A DNA stretch of 64,000 nucleotides from Cycas panzhihuaensis. Its lineage: Eukaryota; Cycadophyta. Position numbers and translations under genes: made by a program. The stretch's first letter is position 1. Each line of letters starts with the position of its first letter. Of this stretch, positions 33,384 through 46,300 are shown in pieces. The notes below the pieces were generated by a model. It saw nothing but the letters and a program-made list of their open reading frames with translations, did not search any database and was not told the DNA's origin. The stretch spans positions 122,891,741 through 122,955,740 of the forward strand of contig CM041465.1 in the NCBI GenBank assembly GCA_023213395.1, in the 5' to 3' direction.

Positions 33384-33880
33384 GATTTGAACCAGGGATG
33401 ATGATGGGTGGGAACAAGTAAAAACCGCAAGTCCTCTTTTATGCCACCTAGAGTAGAAGCCAAATCGCGTTGCGATCGAGGAGAATGTTGCGAAAGAGAA
33501 AGAATTCAAAAAGAAATACATAGACCCATATTTGTAATCACACCAAGAAAGCAGGTGAAGAGGCGGCCATCTGCACACTCGACGGAGAGGAGAAAATCAA
33601 GAAAAAAGGAGGAAGTGAAGGAATAAAATCTAGGCGTAATTGGGACGCAGGCAAAGGAAGAAAATGATTAGGGGTGTGCATTAGAAGACGATCCCACAAA
33701 ACAAATACAAGCAACGTGTGTTGAAGAAAATAATCAACAAGACTCTACGGAAGAAGGAAATCTGCGAAAAGAAGAAACATCGATGCCAGAAGAAAATTCT
33801 ATTGAAATGGCTCAAAATGTCTCAAGGATGATTCAAATACTTCACACTATGAAATAATATGATTTTTCAATGGTATAAAG
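33384..33880 (+). other. Leader of H with a short basic ORF
   Basis: An open frame at 33408-33626 (72 codons) is strongly basic (RPSAHSTERRKSRKKEEVKE) and could be a short upstream protein, but no domain is recognised. The rest to about 33880 looks like degraded, charged coding sequence with stops. Confidence 0.4.
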
Positions 33881-35020
33881 GGCTCTTTTCATAAAGTTTC
33901 ATTGAGGGGAATATGCCAAAAGGCATATTCCCAAAAGTGTGACTTTTCACAACCCGTGCAACTCAACTCACTTAACCCACATGGAAAAAAGGCTCGAAAT
34001 ATTTACCAATGTATTTACCTTAGTAATAATACATCCAAAAGCAGCCTCCAAAAGTCGCACTATGTGATTTCAACAGGCACAGCTTCCACAACTGAGGGAG
34101 GATAATCCTACAGGCCCGCACACTCCAATCGGACCAATAGTTGTAGATTCGGGTATGCACTAGTTGTACAGCTAGTATACAGACAAATCTCAGCCCATCC
34201 ACATCAAACAAGAACACAGCCACGCAGAAATAATAGTAGACCCCAAGGGAAGCGGCCCAGACACACTAAATGTGCCCAACCAATGCAATTACACGCTCAG
34301 CCACCTTAATAAGCACACGACCAGCCTCAATACGACTATACAATGCTCAATTCATGCACACAAGTCTCCAAAACGGCACACAAATAGCCTAGTTACCTCT
34401 TAACACACAGATGTGAGCTCAAAATGTGCTTATAGCTGAGATATGAGGTCACACTTCCCAAATAAAAGGCACTACAACTCAAAAACTCAACAAATGATGC
34501 TTTGTACTACTATATACTCAGTCCAATCTCAATATAAAGGGCTGAAAACGTTTCAAATAGGCTCCAATCTCTCCCTTATACAGACTAGATGTAGGTAATA
34601 CCAGAGAAAACTTGCTTCTTTTTGAATTTTATAGTGTTTTGGATGGGTAAATAACCAACTTACTTGTGTACATAGATGGTTGTCCTCATAGTCGTCGAAT
34701 CACCATCAATACGTGCTCTGCTAGCTTGAATCACCCTTATAGATCATCAACCCGCTTCGGTTGGCCCCCAACAAGCCAACTCTAATCACAAATATGGCCT
34801 TCACACCTGATTATCGACTCCAATAGACCCTTATGCTTCATTGATTAGTGATTTTCACTGCTTCAACCCCACCGATCCACAGCTCGCTTTGCACATTGCT
34901 AGAGATGATGGACCCTCAAAACAAGTCCTGGGTTTGACAGCTTCACCCGACAACGGACAATCTCACCGCTCTGCTCAATGTTAGGCTTCAGTTGTGTGGG
35001 ACCCTATGGCTCTGATACCA
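33881..35020 (-). other. Interior of minus-strand fragment M, no gene seen
   Basis: Lies downstream, on the minus strand, of the primer site of M. The GCTCTGATACCA at 35009-35020 is the complement of TGGTATCAGAGC, an exact initiator-Met site. No gag or pol domain is recognisable in either strand, and the left limit within the H leader is an estimate. A second LTR of M was not found. Confidence 0.45.
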
Positions 35021-35377
35021 TGTTCAGGAACATGGTATCATACATATATGTTCCCATCTACAGAATCTTTAACCATACACAGCAAGCAACAAAAAAATAC
35101 ACACAGAATACAGATGCACAATACACAGGATTTACGTGGGAAAACCCTTTCGGGAAAAAAACCCAACACAAAAGATCCTTTTGGATCACATTTATTATTG
35201 CACAGTTGATTTAATACATTGAATACAAAAGGCCTCAAGGCTTTTATACTCTTCCAAAAGGTGTCACTCGATTAGGATTGTGACCCTTCGAATAACTCGC
35301 ACCTTTTCGCTTAAACACCTTAGCTAAACCCCATTAACATTAACTTAGTGGCTTGACAATCAACTGCCATGTTAACA
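35021..35377 (-). repeat. LTR of minus-strand fragment M inserted in H
   Basis: 357 bp between the primer site and TGTTAACATGGC (minus-strand start). The minus strand has CCCGAAAGGGTTTTCCCACGTAAA-like sequence (around 35130-35160), resembling the LTR of J, and the starts of the two LTRs are also similar, so M and J may be one group. After 35377 the leader of H resumes before the gag ATG at 35471. Confidence 0.6.
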
Positions 35378-35470
35378 GAATGTGTAGTGTAATTGAACAA
35401 GCTTGAAATCATCATTTGTTAGAAATTCAAACTCCAAGCCATATAATAAATCACCTTTTTAAGCTACCAA

Positions 35471-36926
35471 TGGCGAGTCCGGGTAGTAGCACAAGAGGCG
35501 CAACAGGCAATAATACACAAATTGCAGGAAGACAAAGTGGGGTATCAGGTGGACGGAATCAAGCGAATACAACTCCGTACATCATTGTGTAAAGTGATTC
35601 AATGTTTTCGAGCCTCCAATTCGATGAATCCACGGATCCAGGCTATCATCTGGCATTATTCAAGAACATGATCCAAATCAAAAGAATTGTGAATCAGGGA
35701 GAAATAAAAGCCTGATTTTATTCAACGTTGAGAGGACCAGCAGTTGCATGGTTTCAATATGTAGCAGCACAACATTGAATTGGGATTAATTGCAAGAGCA
35801 ATTTTTGAATCGACTTCAAAAATTGAGAGATCCAATAGCCATTTTACAAGCATTAAAGGAGATCCGATAATATCTTGGAGAATCTGTCAACAATTTGATG
35901 GAATAATGAGAGTCATCACGAACAAAATGCAATCTGCGATAGCAATTAATCCTATGATGGCAATGAAGTATTTTGTACAAGGATTAATACCACATCTCAG
36001 AGATAAAGTGATGCTATATCCAATGAACAGTTACGAACAAGTAAGGGAGTTAGCGTTGAAGTTCGAAAATTAGATGAAATCAGCCTACTCCCAGATGGTA
36101 ACACAATCCTCAATGTATTTTTTAGTAACGAGCATTGCAACACAACAAACGCCACAGATGGGCATCAACCCAAAAATTGAAGCTTTGATGAAGGAGGTGT
36201 AAGCACTAAGGCAACAACCTTTAGTTTCCGTTCCAAGCAATATGCAACAAAAACAGGAACTAGAGAAACTATGTACAAAATTGTCACCGTTGCGACTTGA
36301 AAAAACAACAGAGAATATCTGGTGTCCCCCATCCTATAAATAGCAAGGGCATCCGAAAAATGAGCACGAAGGATTAACAAAATGGTACGATAATTGTCGA
36401 AGGAATAACCATAATACGACTGTTATTTCAGGCCCAAAAGCAATGAAGGCGAAGTTCATAATATGTATTCCCAAAGAATAGAACACAGGACATCAAAGCA
36501 ATACAAAGGAAAAACAAGACCACTTCGTTGTTTCTATGTCAAAGGTGGGGACATTACAAATTAGAGTGTCCATTGGAAAAGAAAGGAGGAGAATACATTT
36601 GTGAAGAGTGTGGACCAACAGACCACGAATGGGCAAACTACCCAAAGAATAATAAAATTCAGAATGCAAACTTGGTGGATGTGGTCTTGGATCAAGAAAA
36701 GCCGGCATATTTACAAATGCGTAGTGGCAGATCAACGGGACCTCCTCCTCAAGATAATTTTCTAGATCCGATATTGGAGAAACAACAATTGCAGGAAGCA
36801 ATGAAAATCCTTCAAGATGCCATGGGGGAAGCCCAACAAGAAGAGCCACAACAAGAAAGATTTAAACGCCTTCATTATAAAAGGAGAACAGTGCAATCAC
36901 GAGAAGGTATGAATCCTTGGCAATGA
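35471..36926 (+). pseudogene. Element H gag and zinc knuckle
   Basis: ATG 35471 (MASPGSSTRGATGNN). The gag domain is clear: DESTDPGYHLALFKNMIQ, then YSTLRGPAVAWFQYV, and after a frame change MKYFVQGLIPHLRDKVM with LPMNSYEQ-like spacing to VRELALKFEN. A cysteine-rich segment near 36525-36640 (CQRWGHYKLECP, then CEECGPTDHEW) is a zinc-knuckle region. Stops at 35591, 35715, 36071 and elsewhere, and at least two frame changes. Confidence 0.82.
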
Positions 36927-37489
36927 TTGCAAACTATAAAGGATATACTTACTGAATTATGAGTATCAATTCCTATATCGATGATATTTAAATGGTGGGA
37001 AGTAGGGTACTTTCAACAATTAGTATTGGAACAAATTGAAAAACCAGTACTTAGGGCTATAAAGGAAATGGGAATAGACCCCAGAGTTCCATTGATGGTT
37101 TTTGGAACAACTTTGTGTAAAATTATTGTGGATGGGGTCTCGTGAGTGAACGTATTGCCTAAATCTTCATGGATAGCCCTGGGAAGGCCCAATGTGGTTG
37201 CCCCAGATTATTCTATCAGATCAGCCAACCAATTATAGGTAAGGCCTATGGTTATATTATTGAATGTTACAGTAACGGTAGCATAGGTTACTGTATTATT
37301 AGATTTTGCAATAGTTTTAATGCAAGATCAAAGGAAGACTTATTCGACCTTGTTAGGAAGACCTTGGCTATTGGCTACAAAGGCAATCCAAGATTGGGGG
37401 AGACATATATTCACTCTTCCAGCAGGAGAAAAGACAATAGCTTTTCCCTTGTGCTCAGATGGATCGCAGATATAAAAAATTGAAGACAA
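36927..37489 (+). pseudogene. Element H protease
   Basis: KIIVDGVS*VNVLPKSSW near 37115-37165 aligns with VIVDGGAAVNVLPAATW in C, and TYSTLLGRPWL near 37340 aligns with the GRPWL motif there. This is a Gypsy retropepsin with the DG.. active site damaged by a stop. Frame changes around 37200 and 37250. Confidence 0.8.
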
Positions 37490-38481
37490 AGGTCGAGCTT
37501 CCTCCACAACAACAACTATGCAATCCACAGTAAGTCCTTGTTTTGAAACAACCTTTCAAGTACAACCTATGTTGGCAAACAAACCTTCATCATCTTATAT
37601 ATTGAATTGGCTTCACAATGCTTGGGAGGAAATAGAACCAGCCTCGTGATATCATTTGGAATTTTGCATAGATTCTTCAGAAGAAGAGGGCGAAGAAAAA
37701 ATACAATCAGAGTTGCCACAAATAGAAAAAAATATGCAAGGGAAAATTGCTTCCATATTCTGTGAATTACCTAAATATAATGGTTGTCCAAAACAAATGG
37801 AAAAACATCTGGAACAATGTATAAATATAATGAAGAATAAATGGCAGCAACAAGTCTGGTATCTTGGGTTTCCCTATTCTTTGATAGGACAAGCTCGATT
37901 ATGGTATGATGCATATGCATATAATTTTAATTCCTAGCAAGAAATTAAATTAATTTTTTGATTAGATTTCAGAAACAAGAATTTACTTTGTTCTGGAATG
38001 GAGATGATCCCCACCTACATGTACAAAAGTGTGTTCAAACGTGGACAACAAAGGGAATTTCCAAAAAGGAATGGACTCAATATTGGGGGGCGACTTTTAA
38101 AGGAATTTCCATAGAGTATAACTCCTGCAAAAAAATGAAATTGATAGAATGGGATGCGATAGTAGGAAATTTCTACTAGACTCTTATGTATTTTGGTCAA
38201 AATGAATGCATTAAAGGAATTTTGCAAAAGTTGGGGGAAAAAACTTTGGAAAAAGAAAAGCATTATTTTCAGATCGAGGCTAAAAAGAAAGGGAATTATT
38301 TTGCAAGAAACACAACTCATTCCTCCAAATTATTCTACGTTAGAATATGGAGAACGTACCATAGATACTACACCAATTTATACATTAGGTTCGAATGGTA
38401 AAATAGTAGAAAGAGAAAAACTGAAGACAAAGGAAATCAATATTGGGACAGAAGAGCAACCTCAGATGATCACTATGGGAG
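37490..38481 (+). pseudogene. Element H: second gag-like domain between protease and reverse transcriptase
   Basis: At 37656-37975 an acidic start (IDSSEEEGEEK) leads to CELPKYNGCPKQMEKHLEQC, then YLGFPYSLIGQARLWYDAYAYNFNS*QEIKLIF and DFRNKNL. The pattern L.G.A..WYD....F.SW.E.K..F...FR is that of a retrotransposon gag domain, yet it lies after the protease and before the reverse transcriptase. The following part to 38481 is charged and leads into the usual N-terminal extension of the polymerase. Stops and frame changes throughout. I infer a duplicated or acquired gag domain; it could also be a recombined segment of another element. Confidence 0.55.
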
Positions 38482-39279
38482 ATTACTAGAATGAGGAAAC
38501 GGTGCATCAAGCTACCTCATTATTTTTAGAATATAAGGTTGTATTTGCCTAATCCTATGAGGATTCCACCAGAATTGGGTGAACATAAAATTGAATTGGT
38601 AGAGGGAGCTAAACCAATAAGACAACGATCATACCGCATGAACCTAAAATACAAGGAGAAAGTTAACGCTGAGCTTGAAAAATTATTAGAAGCGGATTAC
38701 ATTTTTGAAGTTGAAAACAGTGAATGGGTAAGTCCTATCAAAGTCATCCCTAAGAAAAATGGGAAGCTCAGAGTTTGCGTCGACTATAGAGCCTTAAATA
38801 AGGCAACAAAAAAATATCCGTTCCCAATTCGCTCTACGGAAGATATTTTGGAGAAAGTGGCAAGACATGAAGTTTACTCATTCACAAACGGATTCAACGG
38901 GTACAACCAGGTTCGAATTGCATCAAATGACCAATTAAAGATGACTTTGTAACAGAATGGGGTATTTGTTCGGATTGACTAATGCCCCTGCTACATTCCA
39001 AAGAGTAATCCTCAATATTTTCAAACAAACAATAGGAAAAACAATTGAAATATTTTTGGATGATTGGACATTGTTCACTTTATTGAAAGATTATCTTAGT
39101 TGTTTGCATTTAATGCTTGAAACATGCAGAGGGAACAAATTATGTTTAAATCCTGCAAAATGTACCTTTATGGTACCCTTTGGGACCTTATTGGGTCATG
39201 TAGTTATGAAGAATGGATTACTCACAGATCCCAACAAGGTAGTAGTAATTTTAAATTTTTCAGTACCAAAGACATAGAG
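38482..39279 (+). pseudogene. Element H reverse transcriptase
   Basis: Open segments 38539-38952 and 38957-39277. The first has IPPELGEHKIELVEGAKPIRQ, SEWVSPIKVIPKKNGKLRVC and VDYRALNKAT; the second has FGLTNAPATFQRVI and the catalytic FLDDW box at 39053-39067 (standard F.DD core), then LGHVVMKNGLLTDPNKV. A one-base shift at about 38950 separates them. The active-site region is otherwise well kept. Confidence 0.9.
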
Positions 39280-39768
39280 GCAGGTTAAAGGATTCCTAGG
39301 AATGTTGCGGTACTATCGTAAGTTTATAAAGAATTATGCTCAAATAATTAATCCCCTAGAAATCTTGTTAAAAAGGAAAACTAAATGGCAGTGGAAGCTA
39401 TAGCAACAATTGGCATTTGAATTACTTAAAAGGAAAATAGCCCAAGCACCAATTCTTAGGTTTCTAAATTGGGATAAGCCATTTCATGTGCATGTTGATG
39501 CCTCTTTATTTGCTATTGGATGTGTATTAACACAACCAAGAGACGACAAAACAGACTTGCCGATTTATTTTGCAAGTCAAAAATTAACGAAGCCAGAGAG
39601 GAATTACTCAGTGACAGAACGTGAAGGCTTGGGCATGGTATATGCTCCTCAAAAATTCAGACATTATTTATTGGCTAATCCGTTTGTTTTTTTGTAGATC
39701 ATCAAGCCCTTCAGTATTTAATCAAGAAGCCAATAGTTCAAGGAAGAATCAACAGGTGGCTTATATTG
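39280..39768 (+). pseudogene. Element H connection and RNase H, cut by I
   Basis: VKGFLGMLRYYRKFIKNYAQIINP near 39285, then the RNase H-like domain (FHVHVDASLFAIGCVLTQ, then SQKLTKPERNYSVTEREGLGMVYAPQKFRHYLL) and RINRWLIL at the end. The catalytic DAS and ERE residues are present. Element I interrupts at 39768 in TATTG; reading resumes at 47087 as LFQEFNFKIIVKKG. Confidence 0.88.
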
Positions 39769-40368
39769 TGTTAGAACCTTGTTAGAACCTTCATTCCTAG
39801 CATTAAGTCTTGACCTTGTGTATTTATATTTTTGTCACTTTACGCCCTTAATCCTAAAGTGTCATTTGTTGCATTATAAAATTGGGCTTTGTCTTGTAGT
39901 GACTTTCCTCACATGCGCTTGTGAGAAGTCAACTTTTGTGGGCTTTGTCTTGTAGTGACTTTCCTCACATGTGCTTGTGAGAAGTCAACTTTTGTGGGCT
40001 CTAACCTTATCCTTGGAGATAGTAGAGTGCTAATCAGATTTGGCTCCTAGTCTTGATCAGTGACGTGTTGAGATCCTGATCATCCATTCTCCTTTATAAG
40101 AAGCCCTATTCTCATGTTTTGGTATGTAGTATTTTGTGATTGAGTTATGCTGCTGCAAGTCTTTCTTGTAGGTGAAGTGTTAAGAGTAATTCTCCTTCAT
40201 GCTTGTATGTTATGATAGGTTGAGTTGAGGTTCAATACTCCTCCCTATCTCTTTTCATTTTGTACTACATCACTTCATTAATCTAAGTTTATTGTCCTTC
40301 ACATTTTGATGTCCTCTCTGAATTCTCAATAGATTCTGGCTCCTGTATTGTCTCCATTTAGTCTCACA
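39769..40368 (+). repeat. 5' LTR of element I
   Basis: 600 bp. The first 11 bases TGTTAGAACCT are duplicated in tandem at the very terminus, which the 3' LTR lacks. A 56-bp tandem pair lies at 39884-39995; each unit holds the nested stem TGACTT..CTCACA/TGTGAGAAGTCA. Ends GTCTCACA. Confidence 0.9.
39884..39995. repeat. 56-bp tandem repeat with hairpin in the LTR of I
   Basis: Two units, 39884-39939 and 39940-39995, starting GGGCTTTGTCTTGTAGTGAC. Each contains a stem of two 6-bp arm pairs. The same pair occurs in the 3' LTR at 46600-46711, so the duplication predates the insertion. Confidence 0.85.
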
Positions 40369-40371
40369 ATT

Positions 40372-40383
40372 TGGTATCAGAGC
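40372..40383 (+). promoter_or_regulatory. Primer binding site of I
   Basis: Exact TGGTATCAGAGC three bases after the LTR. Confidence 0.9.
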
Positions 40384-42341
40384 TACAGCAACTTGAGGAT
40401 CGGTGTGGTGGCTTCGAATTTCTCCAAACCTGGTGACGACCGTCGCCATATGAAGGCAATCCAATTGGAGCAAGGAGCAATTTCTTAAGGTTTGATGTTG
40501 AAGGACTTGGTTTACATTCATGACTTGCAAATTCTTGTAAGAATCTTTATGCAAAATCTTGAATATTTGCACTTTTTTGGAGGACTAATTTGATTGCCAG
40601 AAAAAGGGTCAAAGATATTAAGTTTGCAGGGAACTTGGAGCTAATTTTCTTGTGGTCGTTTTCACAAGATCAAAGTTGTGTTGCAATCTTTGCAACTTGT
40701 TGGCAAAAAACCATAAATTGTGAGGGTGTCAAATTTGAAGAAGGTAGAAGCAGCCATCATAATGACATTATAAACCTATTATGGAAGCTCTTCCAGATGC
40801 ATGCTCTTGAGAGAAGCTATACAGTGTGCCCTGCAACACTGTCTAGCTTTGTGAACTACTGAAGGCGACCCTAAAAGGTTGTGCTTCACAGGAATTGACT
40901 CTGGAAACTGACGGCCATTTACACAAGATGACAGGGATTTACCATCTACTTGTACAGATGGCTGTAATTGCTACTACTGTTTGATTTGCAAGGCTCAGAT
41001 CTTTCTCAACGCAGCTCTAGCCTGACCGTCTCACGTCCCAGTTGTCTCCTCTGTGCCCGCTTTGATCTGGCGCCACCATCTACATGACTACATCGGCTCT
41101 TCAATCTTCGAACCTGCTCGAACTCGCTGCAGGCCTCCTCTTGGCGTCCGTCTCTCCGTTCAGGCGGCGCTCCACGTGCTCCTGCCGTGCGGCTCCTCTC
41201 AAGCGCCCGACTACATCTCCACATGCTCCTGTCTCTCCATCACTAGTCAGTAAACCAAATACCGGTAAAGAATTCAGTCGCCGCCCATTTTGTGATTCAA
41301 AGAAATTTCATAGTTATAAACTTTAGTTTATAACATTTGGAATATCCTAAGCATATTCCATTTTTTACTTTTCACCTTAACTTTAGTCTTATTAAAGTCC
41401 CTTGTTTTTTGTTTCTTAATCTTTATTCTATCATTAAGGGCCTCACTCATCACCTTTTTTTTAAGTGTGTAAATCACACTAAATCTTATAAAAAATTTGC
41501 AATTATCATTTTAAATTTAAAATCACTACTCTAAAGTGATTTTATCACATTTCTTTTGACAAAATTACTCATTTTTTAATGACATTAAGTTCTTTTAACT
41601 TATGTCATTAATTTTGAGTTTAAAAGGTGATCTTTTCAAAGTCTCTCAAAGTGTGTTAATCACACTACTTTGTACAAATTTATCAAGTGTAATTTGGTGC
41701 TTCAAACACCACTTTTCTTGGCTTATTTTTAAGCCTAAAATTGTATCATTTAAAAGTCTTTTTTCTCACTGGGCTCCCTGCGAGGTGACCCATTCATAGT
41801 GAGAATCTACATCATCAAAAGGAGGGAAAAGGATCAATAAAAAGTTGCGATTTTTTTGGTGCGTAGGGATCAATTTTTCGATCTCAGGTATTTTTCGTGG
41901 ACTTGCTTCATTGGTTTGATTGAAGGCATTAAATTGTTGTATTTACGTTGTTGTTTTATCTCTTTATGAGATTATTATTTGAACTTAGTTGCATTACTTG
42001 TTAATCAACGCAACTATATTGTAAATTGGAGCATTTTTGACAAAGTCTTTCAGCAGCAATCAAGCCTTCATGCACACATTGTTCAGCACTCAAATCAACC
42101 CACTTTTTTCATTGAAACACTTAAGTGGGGAGGCTCGAAAAGAGTTCATACTCTGCCTTAAAGTGCCAATAACTTGGCCAATACTGATCTAGTTATCAGA
42201 TTGGACAAACTTGCGAGCCAAGCCCTCCATTCCGTCCACAAATTTTTCAGTCTTGTACTAATCTTTTGTTAGATATTGAGCGGAACTTAAGCGGCGTCAA
42301 CTCAATAGTTTCCAAGTTTTTCATCTGGTACTGCACTCAAA
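40384..42341 (+). other. Long leader of element I
   Basis: Nearly 2 kb without a convincing gene. A GC-rich block at about 40990-41240 contrasts with AT-rich flanks; a 66-codon plus-strand frame there (41053-41253) has no recognisable product. The E leader has a GC-richer block in the same relative place. Confidence 0.6.
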
Positions 42342-43340
42342 ATGGCAGCTCAGATGCTAAATGCAAACACCATTAAATTGACAGGTGTTAAAAATTATCT
42401 CACTTGAAAAAAACAAGCAAAAAACTTGTTGATTATGAATGAATTGTGGGGTTATGTATATGGCGAAATTGCCAAACCAGAACCCACTCCTGATCCAGTT
42501 AATCCTCAAAATTTGATTCCAGCAGATCCTATTGCCTTAGCTTCTTTTAAAGCTAAAGACGAGGTTGCACTTGCTTTTATTCATCTGTCAGTCAGTGACA
42601 ATGTTGATCAGAATATTGAATCTGCTACAACTTCAAAAACTGCTTGGGACATAATTGTTTCATTGTATGAACGAAAAGATGATGTACAAATTGTGATGTA
42701 TAAAGCAAAATTATTCAGTTTAAAGTATGTTGCTCCAATGGCAGCTTACTTATCTTCAATTAAAGCTATCAGTAATCAACTGATAGCACTAGGCAAACCA
42801 GTCACAAACGAAGACCTGGTTACTGCAACAATTCATGCTTTACCCAAAGAGTACAATAGTTTTATTTCTAACATTTCTCGAAATGGAACTTTGTCGATTC
42901 TAACTTTTAATGAGTTAGAACGTTTACTGCTGCAAGAAGAAGAGATTTATTCATGGCAAGATGAAGCAAGCACGTCTGGTGCTTTCTCCGCGAAGTTTAA
43001 ATCTAAGCAACAATTCCAGCCCAAGCAAAACTTTCAGAAGCAATTTAGCAGTCTTAACATTAGATCTAAGACGGTTGTCTGTCATTACTGTGGCAAAGTT
43101 AGCCACATTCATCCTGACTGCAAAAAATGACAATATGACTTGCAACAACCTCAACAGCAACAAATTCAATGGCAACAGAACTTTCGTTAGCGGCAACATC
43201 AGCAACGTCAGCAGCAACAAAGACCAACTCAAGGTGCATTCCGAGGTGGTCGTCAACGAAGGATAAATCGTGGTGGTTTTCAAGGCCACACTGCTCAACA
43301 TGATCCAAGTGAAATGACCTTTTTTGCATATAGTGGCAGT
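42342..43340 (+). pseudogene. Element I gag
   Basis: ATG 42342 (MAAQMLNANTIKLTGVKNYLT), a stop at 42405, then open from 42426 to 43130: ELWGYVYGE, the UBN2-type core (AWDIIVSLYERKDDVQI), LLLQEEEIY and the zinc knuckle CHYCGKVSHIHPDC at about 43081-43122. A glutamine-rich tail with stops at 43130 and 43188 leads to the protease. Confidence 0.88.
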
Positions 43341-46300
43341 CACAATGACAATACTTGGATCATCAACTCTGGCGCATCACGTCACATGACAGGTGATGCA
43401 AATTTATTGTCAAATTTTCAAGAATGTCAGAGAGAAACAGTGACATTTGGGGACAATGCCACTGTTGAAATATCAGGTGTAGGTCAAATTATACCTCTTG
43501 ATGAACATTCTGCATTTCCTAATGGAAATGTTTTCTTAGTTCCTAGAATGCCTAAAAACTTACTTTCACCGCCTTGATAAGCAGTAGATGAGTGTGCTCT
43601 TCAAAGACAGAAAGTGTATCATCAGGAACAAAGACGACCAGATTGTTGCAGTTGGTTATGAAGATCATGGCCTCTACAAATTAGGCACAATATCTGGATC
43701 TTCACATGCATATGTCTCCCATTCTGTAAATAAAACTCAATTGTGGCATGAAAGACTTGGACATCTGAATCTTGACAGCATCAGAGAGATGTTCAGAAAC
43801 AATTTGGTTTATGGCTTACCCAAAATTTCTGGGGGTAATAGCCTTTGCAAATCATGCCTTATGGGCAAGCAGCATCGAGAACCTTCTGAGAAAGGTAAGG
43901 CCTAGAGAGCACAGCATCCACTTCAGCTTGTGCATTCTGACATTTGTGGTCCCATGACCACTCAATCTCATGGAAGATCATCACTCTTCATGACATTCAT
44001 TGATGATTTCTCACATAAAGTGTGGGTCTACTTTCTAAAACATAAGTCAGAAGCTTTGAACAAGTTTAAAGAATTTAAACTTGCGGTTGAAAATGAATCA
44101 GGCATGCGGATCAAAATACTCCGAACAGATAATGGAGGTGAGTATACGTCCAAGGACTTTAGTCAATTCTATATTCAAAATGGCATCAAACGCCAATTTT
44201 CTGCCCCATACACACCGCAGTTGTAATGGTGTAGCGAGAAGAATGAATGTAACCTTGGTCAGTCGAGCAAAAGCTATGATCCATGCCAAAGGTCTCTCAT
44301 TATCATATTGGGCAGAAGCACTTCTTACTGCTGCATACTTGTCAAATCGCAGCTCAACTTCTGCACTTTCGGGTATGACACCCGAGGGGGCTTGGACTAG
44401 CCAGAAACCAACATTCAGTCATTTACGAACCTTTGGATGCACAGCCTACATGAACATTCCTCATGAGCAACGTCGGAAATTCAATGACAAAAGTCTTAAA
44501 TGCATCTTTGTCGGATATGCTCCTGGCAGTAAAGCATATCGATTATTTGATCCTCTTACCAAAAAGATGCATACTTCACTAAATGTTGTCTTTGCAGGAG
44601 ACAATAGGGAGATCGACTTCAGCATTCCTTCTCTCTCCCTTGACAAAGGCAAAGCCATTCTTGAAGAATCTGTCCCTTCATCTTCCTTAACACCTTGTAC
44701 TTCATCTGCACCAGCTGCTTCTTCTTCCTCCTCATCTTCCTTCGTGCCTTCATTGAGTCCTTCTTCTTCTTCAGAGGTTCAACACTCACCTCCACCACAA
44801 GACCATGAAGCTACATCGTCGAAGAAGCTACCCAAATGGTATATGCAAACTATTGTAAATTCACAGATTGTTGAAGGAAAACGACCATCCACAATGTGGC
44901 CCTCGTCCACTGTCAATTATGCTCTTATGGCTGAAGTGCTTACTGCTCCTAAGCCTTCCACTTTTGAGGAGGCATGTATAGGCGAAAAGTGGCAGGCTGC
45001 CATGAATGACGAGATCCACTCCATTTACCAAAATGACACATGGGACTTAGTTGAGTTACCACCTGACAAACAAGCCATCAGTTGTAAGTGGATCTATAAA
45101 CTCAAGTATAAGTCTGATGGTACTATTGAGCGACATAAGGCTCGCCTTGTTGCTAAAGGCTTAAAACAGCAAGAAGGCATTGACTACACCGAGACTTTTG
45201 CACCAATAGCCAATATGAATACAATCAGGATTGTTATGGCCTTAGCTGCCCAATGCAAATGGCCATTATATCAAATGAATGCCAAAAGCGCCTCTCTCCA
45301 CTACGATTTGACTGAGGAGGTCTACTTGGAACAACCTCCTAGATATATTTCTATCAGCAATGAACATCTTGCATGTCACCTTAAAAAGGCCTTGTACGGT
45401 CTAAAACAGGTGCCACGTGCTTGGTATTCAAAGATTGATGACTACTTTTTACAGCACAATTTTCATCGATCCACATCATATTCGAACCTGTATATCAAGG
45501 TTCAAAACTAGCACATCACAATTGTTGCTCTTTATGTTGATGATTTAATTATCACAGGCAATGATGTAAATCTGATTGAACGTCTCCAAAGGGACTTGAA
45601 AAGAAGTTTTGAGATGACAGATCTCGAACTTCTTCATTATTTTCTTGGCATGGAAGTGTGGCAGCAGCCAAGTCACATCTTCATTTCTCAAGCCAAGTAT
45701 ACATGGAACATCTTGCAACATTTCAGAATGAAAGACTGCAAACCTTCACCAACGCCCATGGAGATAGGTACAAAATTGTCGATGAATGAAGAAGGAAAAC
45801 CTGTTGATTCCACCTTTTTCAGGCAACTAGTAGGTAGTCTTATCTACTTAACTAACACTAGACCTGATATTTCATATGTGGTTGCAATATGTTCCAGATA
45901 TATGGTCAGCCCCAATCAGTGACACTGGAATGCTACAAAACGCATCCTCAGATACCTTAAAGGTACTTTGCAGTATGGACTTTAGTACACACGCAATGAG
46001 AACTTCACACTGGAAGGATTCTCAGATTCACATTGGGCCGGATGCCAAGATAGCCGAAAATCCACCTCACAGTATTGTTTCAACCTTGGGTCAGCTATTG
46101 TTTCATGGAGTTGCAAAAAGCAACCAAATGTTACACTTTCCTCCACCAAGGTAATACAAAGCTACCGGCCAAGACAAAGATGTGAGGCTATTTGGCTCAG
46201 ACGGATTCTTGAAGAGCTTGGACTTGAGCAAACACTCCCGACACCGTTGTATTGTGACAATCAGAGTGTTATCAAGATTGTCAAGAATCCGGTATTTCAC

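Noticed and set aside
35021-35377. M as a solo LTR
   Set aside because: A solo LTR should be flanked directly by a duplication and by H sequence. Here a primer site and about 1.1 kb of non-H sequence follow on one side, so it is a truncated element.
41053-41253. 66-codon frame in the GC-rich leader block of I
   Set aside because: GC-rich DNA is poor in stop codons, so a short frame is expected; there is no motif and no counterpart frame in E.
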